Shown here: positions 22,588 through 23,076 of the stretch, piece after piece
Layout: the number at the start of each line of letters is the position of its first letter
Numbering within the stretch: the stretch's first letter is position 1
Program-made: the position numbers and the translations under genes
NCBI GenBank assembly: GCA_042091915.1
Contig: JBELGO010000020.1
Location: 1 to 23,076 of the forward strand
Direction of reading: 5' to 3'
DNA: 23,076 nt
Source of the DNA: LSUCC0057 sp042091915
GTDB taxonomy: Bacteria > Pseudomonadota > Gammaproteobacteria > Pseudomonadales > Porticoccaceae
Notes under the pieces: model-generated
The model's database searches: none
What the model was told of the DNA's origin: nothing
The model's input: the letters and a program-made list of their open reading frames with translations, nothing else

Positions 22588-23076
22588 TTAAGCTCCTTTG
22601 GCGAGCGTTGCTGACCGCGGTAGAGTAATGCGTGCGGTTGCGCCGGGCGCAAGTTCATTGTTGAACAAAGTAATCTCGCCATTCATGTTGCCGACTAACT
22701 GATAGACAACCCATANNNNNNNNNNCAACCCATAGCCCTAATCCGGGTCCCTGATCGGGGCTTTTGCTAGTGACAAAGGGTTCATAAATGCGCTGTAAAA
22801 GTTTTTCGGGGACACCGCTGCCCTCATCAATGATATCTATTTGAATGGACGAGGTAGAGAGTTGCCACTGTATATCGATCGGTGTGGATGGCGGCGAAGC
22901 TTGATCGGCATTGCGCAGCAGATTGATAAATACCTGCAGCAGCTGGTGGCGATCGGCGCAGACATTAACATCGCGGGCCACTGGGTTGTTGACAGTTCGA
23001 CGGTTGCCCGATGCATCGAGTGGGCTGAGACGAATGGCTTCGTCGATCAGTTCAGCCAGGCCTAGAGTCACTAGCT
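22588..23076 (-). CDS. Sensor histidine kinase, C-terminal part, interrupted by an N gap
   Basis: The gene is partial: its 5' part, including the phospho-accepting His, lies outside the window. What remains is the HATPase domain: N box HQLLQVFINLLRNADQAS, G1 DEGSGVP, F box YEPFVTSK, and G2 GPGLGLW. The 10-N gap at 22716-22725 shifts the frame. CAACCCATA stands on both sides; collapsing it continues the domain as VVYQLVGNMNGEI and TLFNNELAPGATARITLP, ending at a TAA (22588-22590) adjacent to the regulator ATG. With the regulator it forms a two-component pair. The position matches cbrA of Pseudomonas, but the N-terminal part needed to confirm a CbrA-type transporter domain is not visible. Confidence 0.85.
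22716..22725. other. Assembly gap (10 N) flanked by a duplicated 9-mer
   Basis: Ten N bases are flanked by CAACCCATA on both sides (22707-22715 and 22726-22734). Removing the N run and one copy gives an uninterrupted kinase C-terminus with a proper stop, so no sequence is likely to be missing. Confidence 0.85.

Noticed and set aside
22655..22700. Kinase frame ending at 22655
   Set aside because: It arises only from the frameshift introduced by the N gap; collapsing the duplicated 9-mer gives a proper HATPase end.

Overview
This window comes from the chromosome of a gammaproteobacterium, probably a relative of Pseudomonas in the Cellvibrionales/Pseudomonadales sphere. That placement is inference, based on protein wording and on two Pseudomonas-like gene neighbourhoods: rplY-prs-tRNA-Gln-ispE-lolB-TPR | hemA-prfA-prmC, and sensor kinase-response regulator-pcnB-folK-(dNK)-panB. 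No phage, transposon or CRISPR signature is visible. Two runs of exactly ten N (9342-9351 and 22716-22725) mark scaffold joins. Each is flanked by a short direct duplication, and collapsing the duplication restores an open reading frame, so both look like false gaps.

Layout. Positions 1-4611 (minus strand) run from a tetratricopeptide lipoprotein through lolB, ispE, tRNA-Gln(TTG) and prs to the start of rplY. The first three genes overlap by 4 bp each, and the ispE stop codon lies inside the tRNA gene. Positions 4812-8013 (plus) are hemA-prfA-prmC: tetrapyrrole entry from glutamyl-tRNA, release factor 1 and the methylase that modifies it. Positions 7991-9383 (minus) are a MATE efflux pump whose 3' end overlaps prmC. 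Positions 9604-11121 (plus) are an RhlB-type DEAD-box helicase. Positions 11123-13710 (minus) are a tight smpB-pepQ-cysZ group, preceded by a sodium-dependent (NSS) transporter at 13788-15191. Positions 15380-16195 (plus) are ratA-rnfH, followed by bamE (minus) divergent from fur (plus). Positions 17026-21360 (minus) hold gpx, panB, a deoxynucleoside kinase, folK, pcnB and an intergenic RNA candidate. Positions 21361-23076 (minus) are an NtrC-family response regulator and the C-terminal part of its sensor kinase, which runs off the window.

Most of the window is housekeeping. The part that stands out is the 21081-21361 interval between the response-regulator gene and pcnB. In Pseudomonas this position, between cbrB and pcnB, encodes the small RNA CrcZ, which titrates Hfq/Crc through repeated A-rich AAnAAnAA motifs. 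Here the minus strand carries a compact candidate RNA of about 150 nt with a 5' hairpin, a 42-nt A-rich tract holding at least five such motifs, a second hairpin and a strong intrinsic terminator. The adjacent regulator has lost the GAFTGA loop needed to contact sigma-54 and has a damaged Walker B motif. If real, this is a CrcZ-like decoy RNA paired with a non-sigma-54 regulator, a variant of the Cbr/Crc carbon-control circuit.
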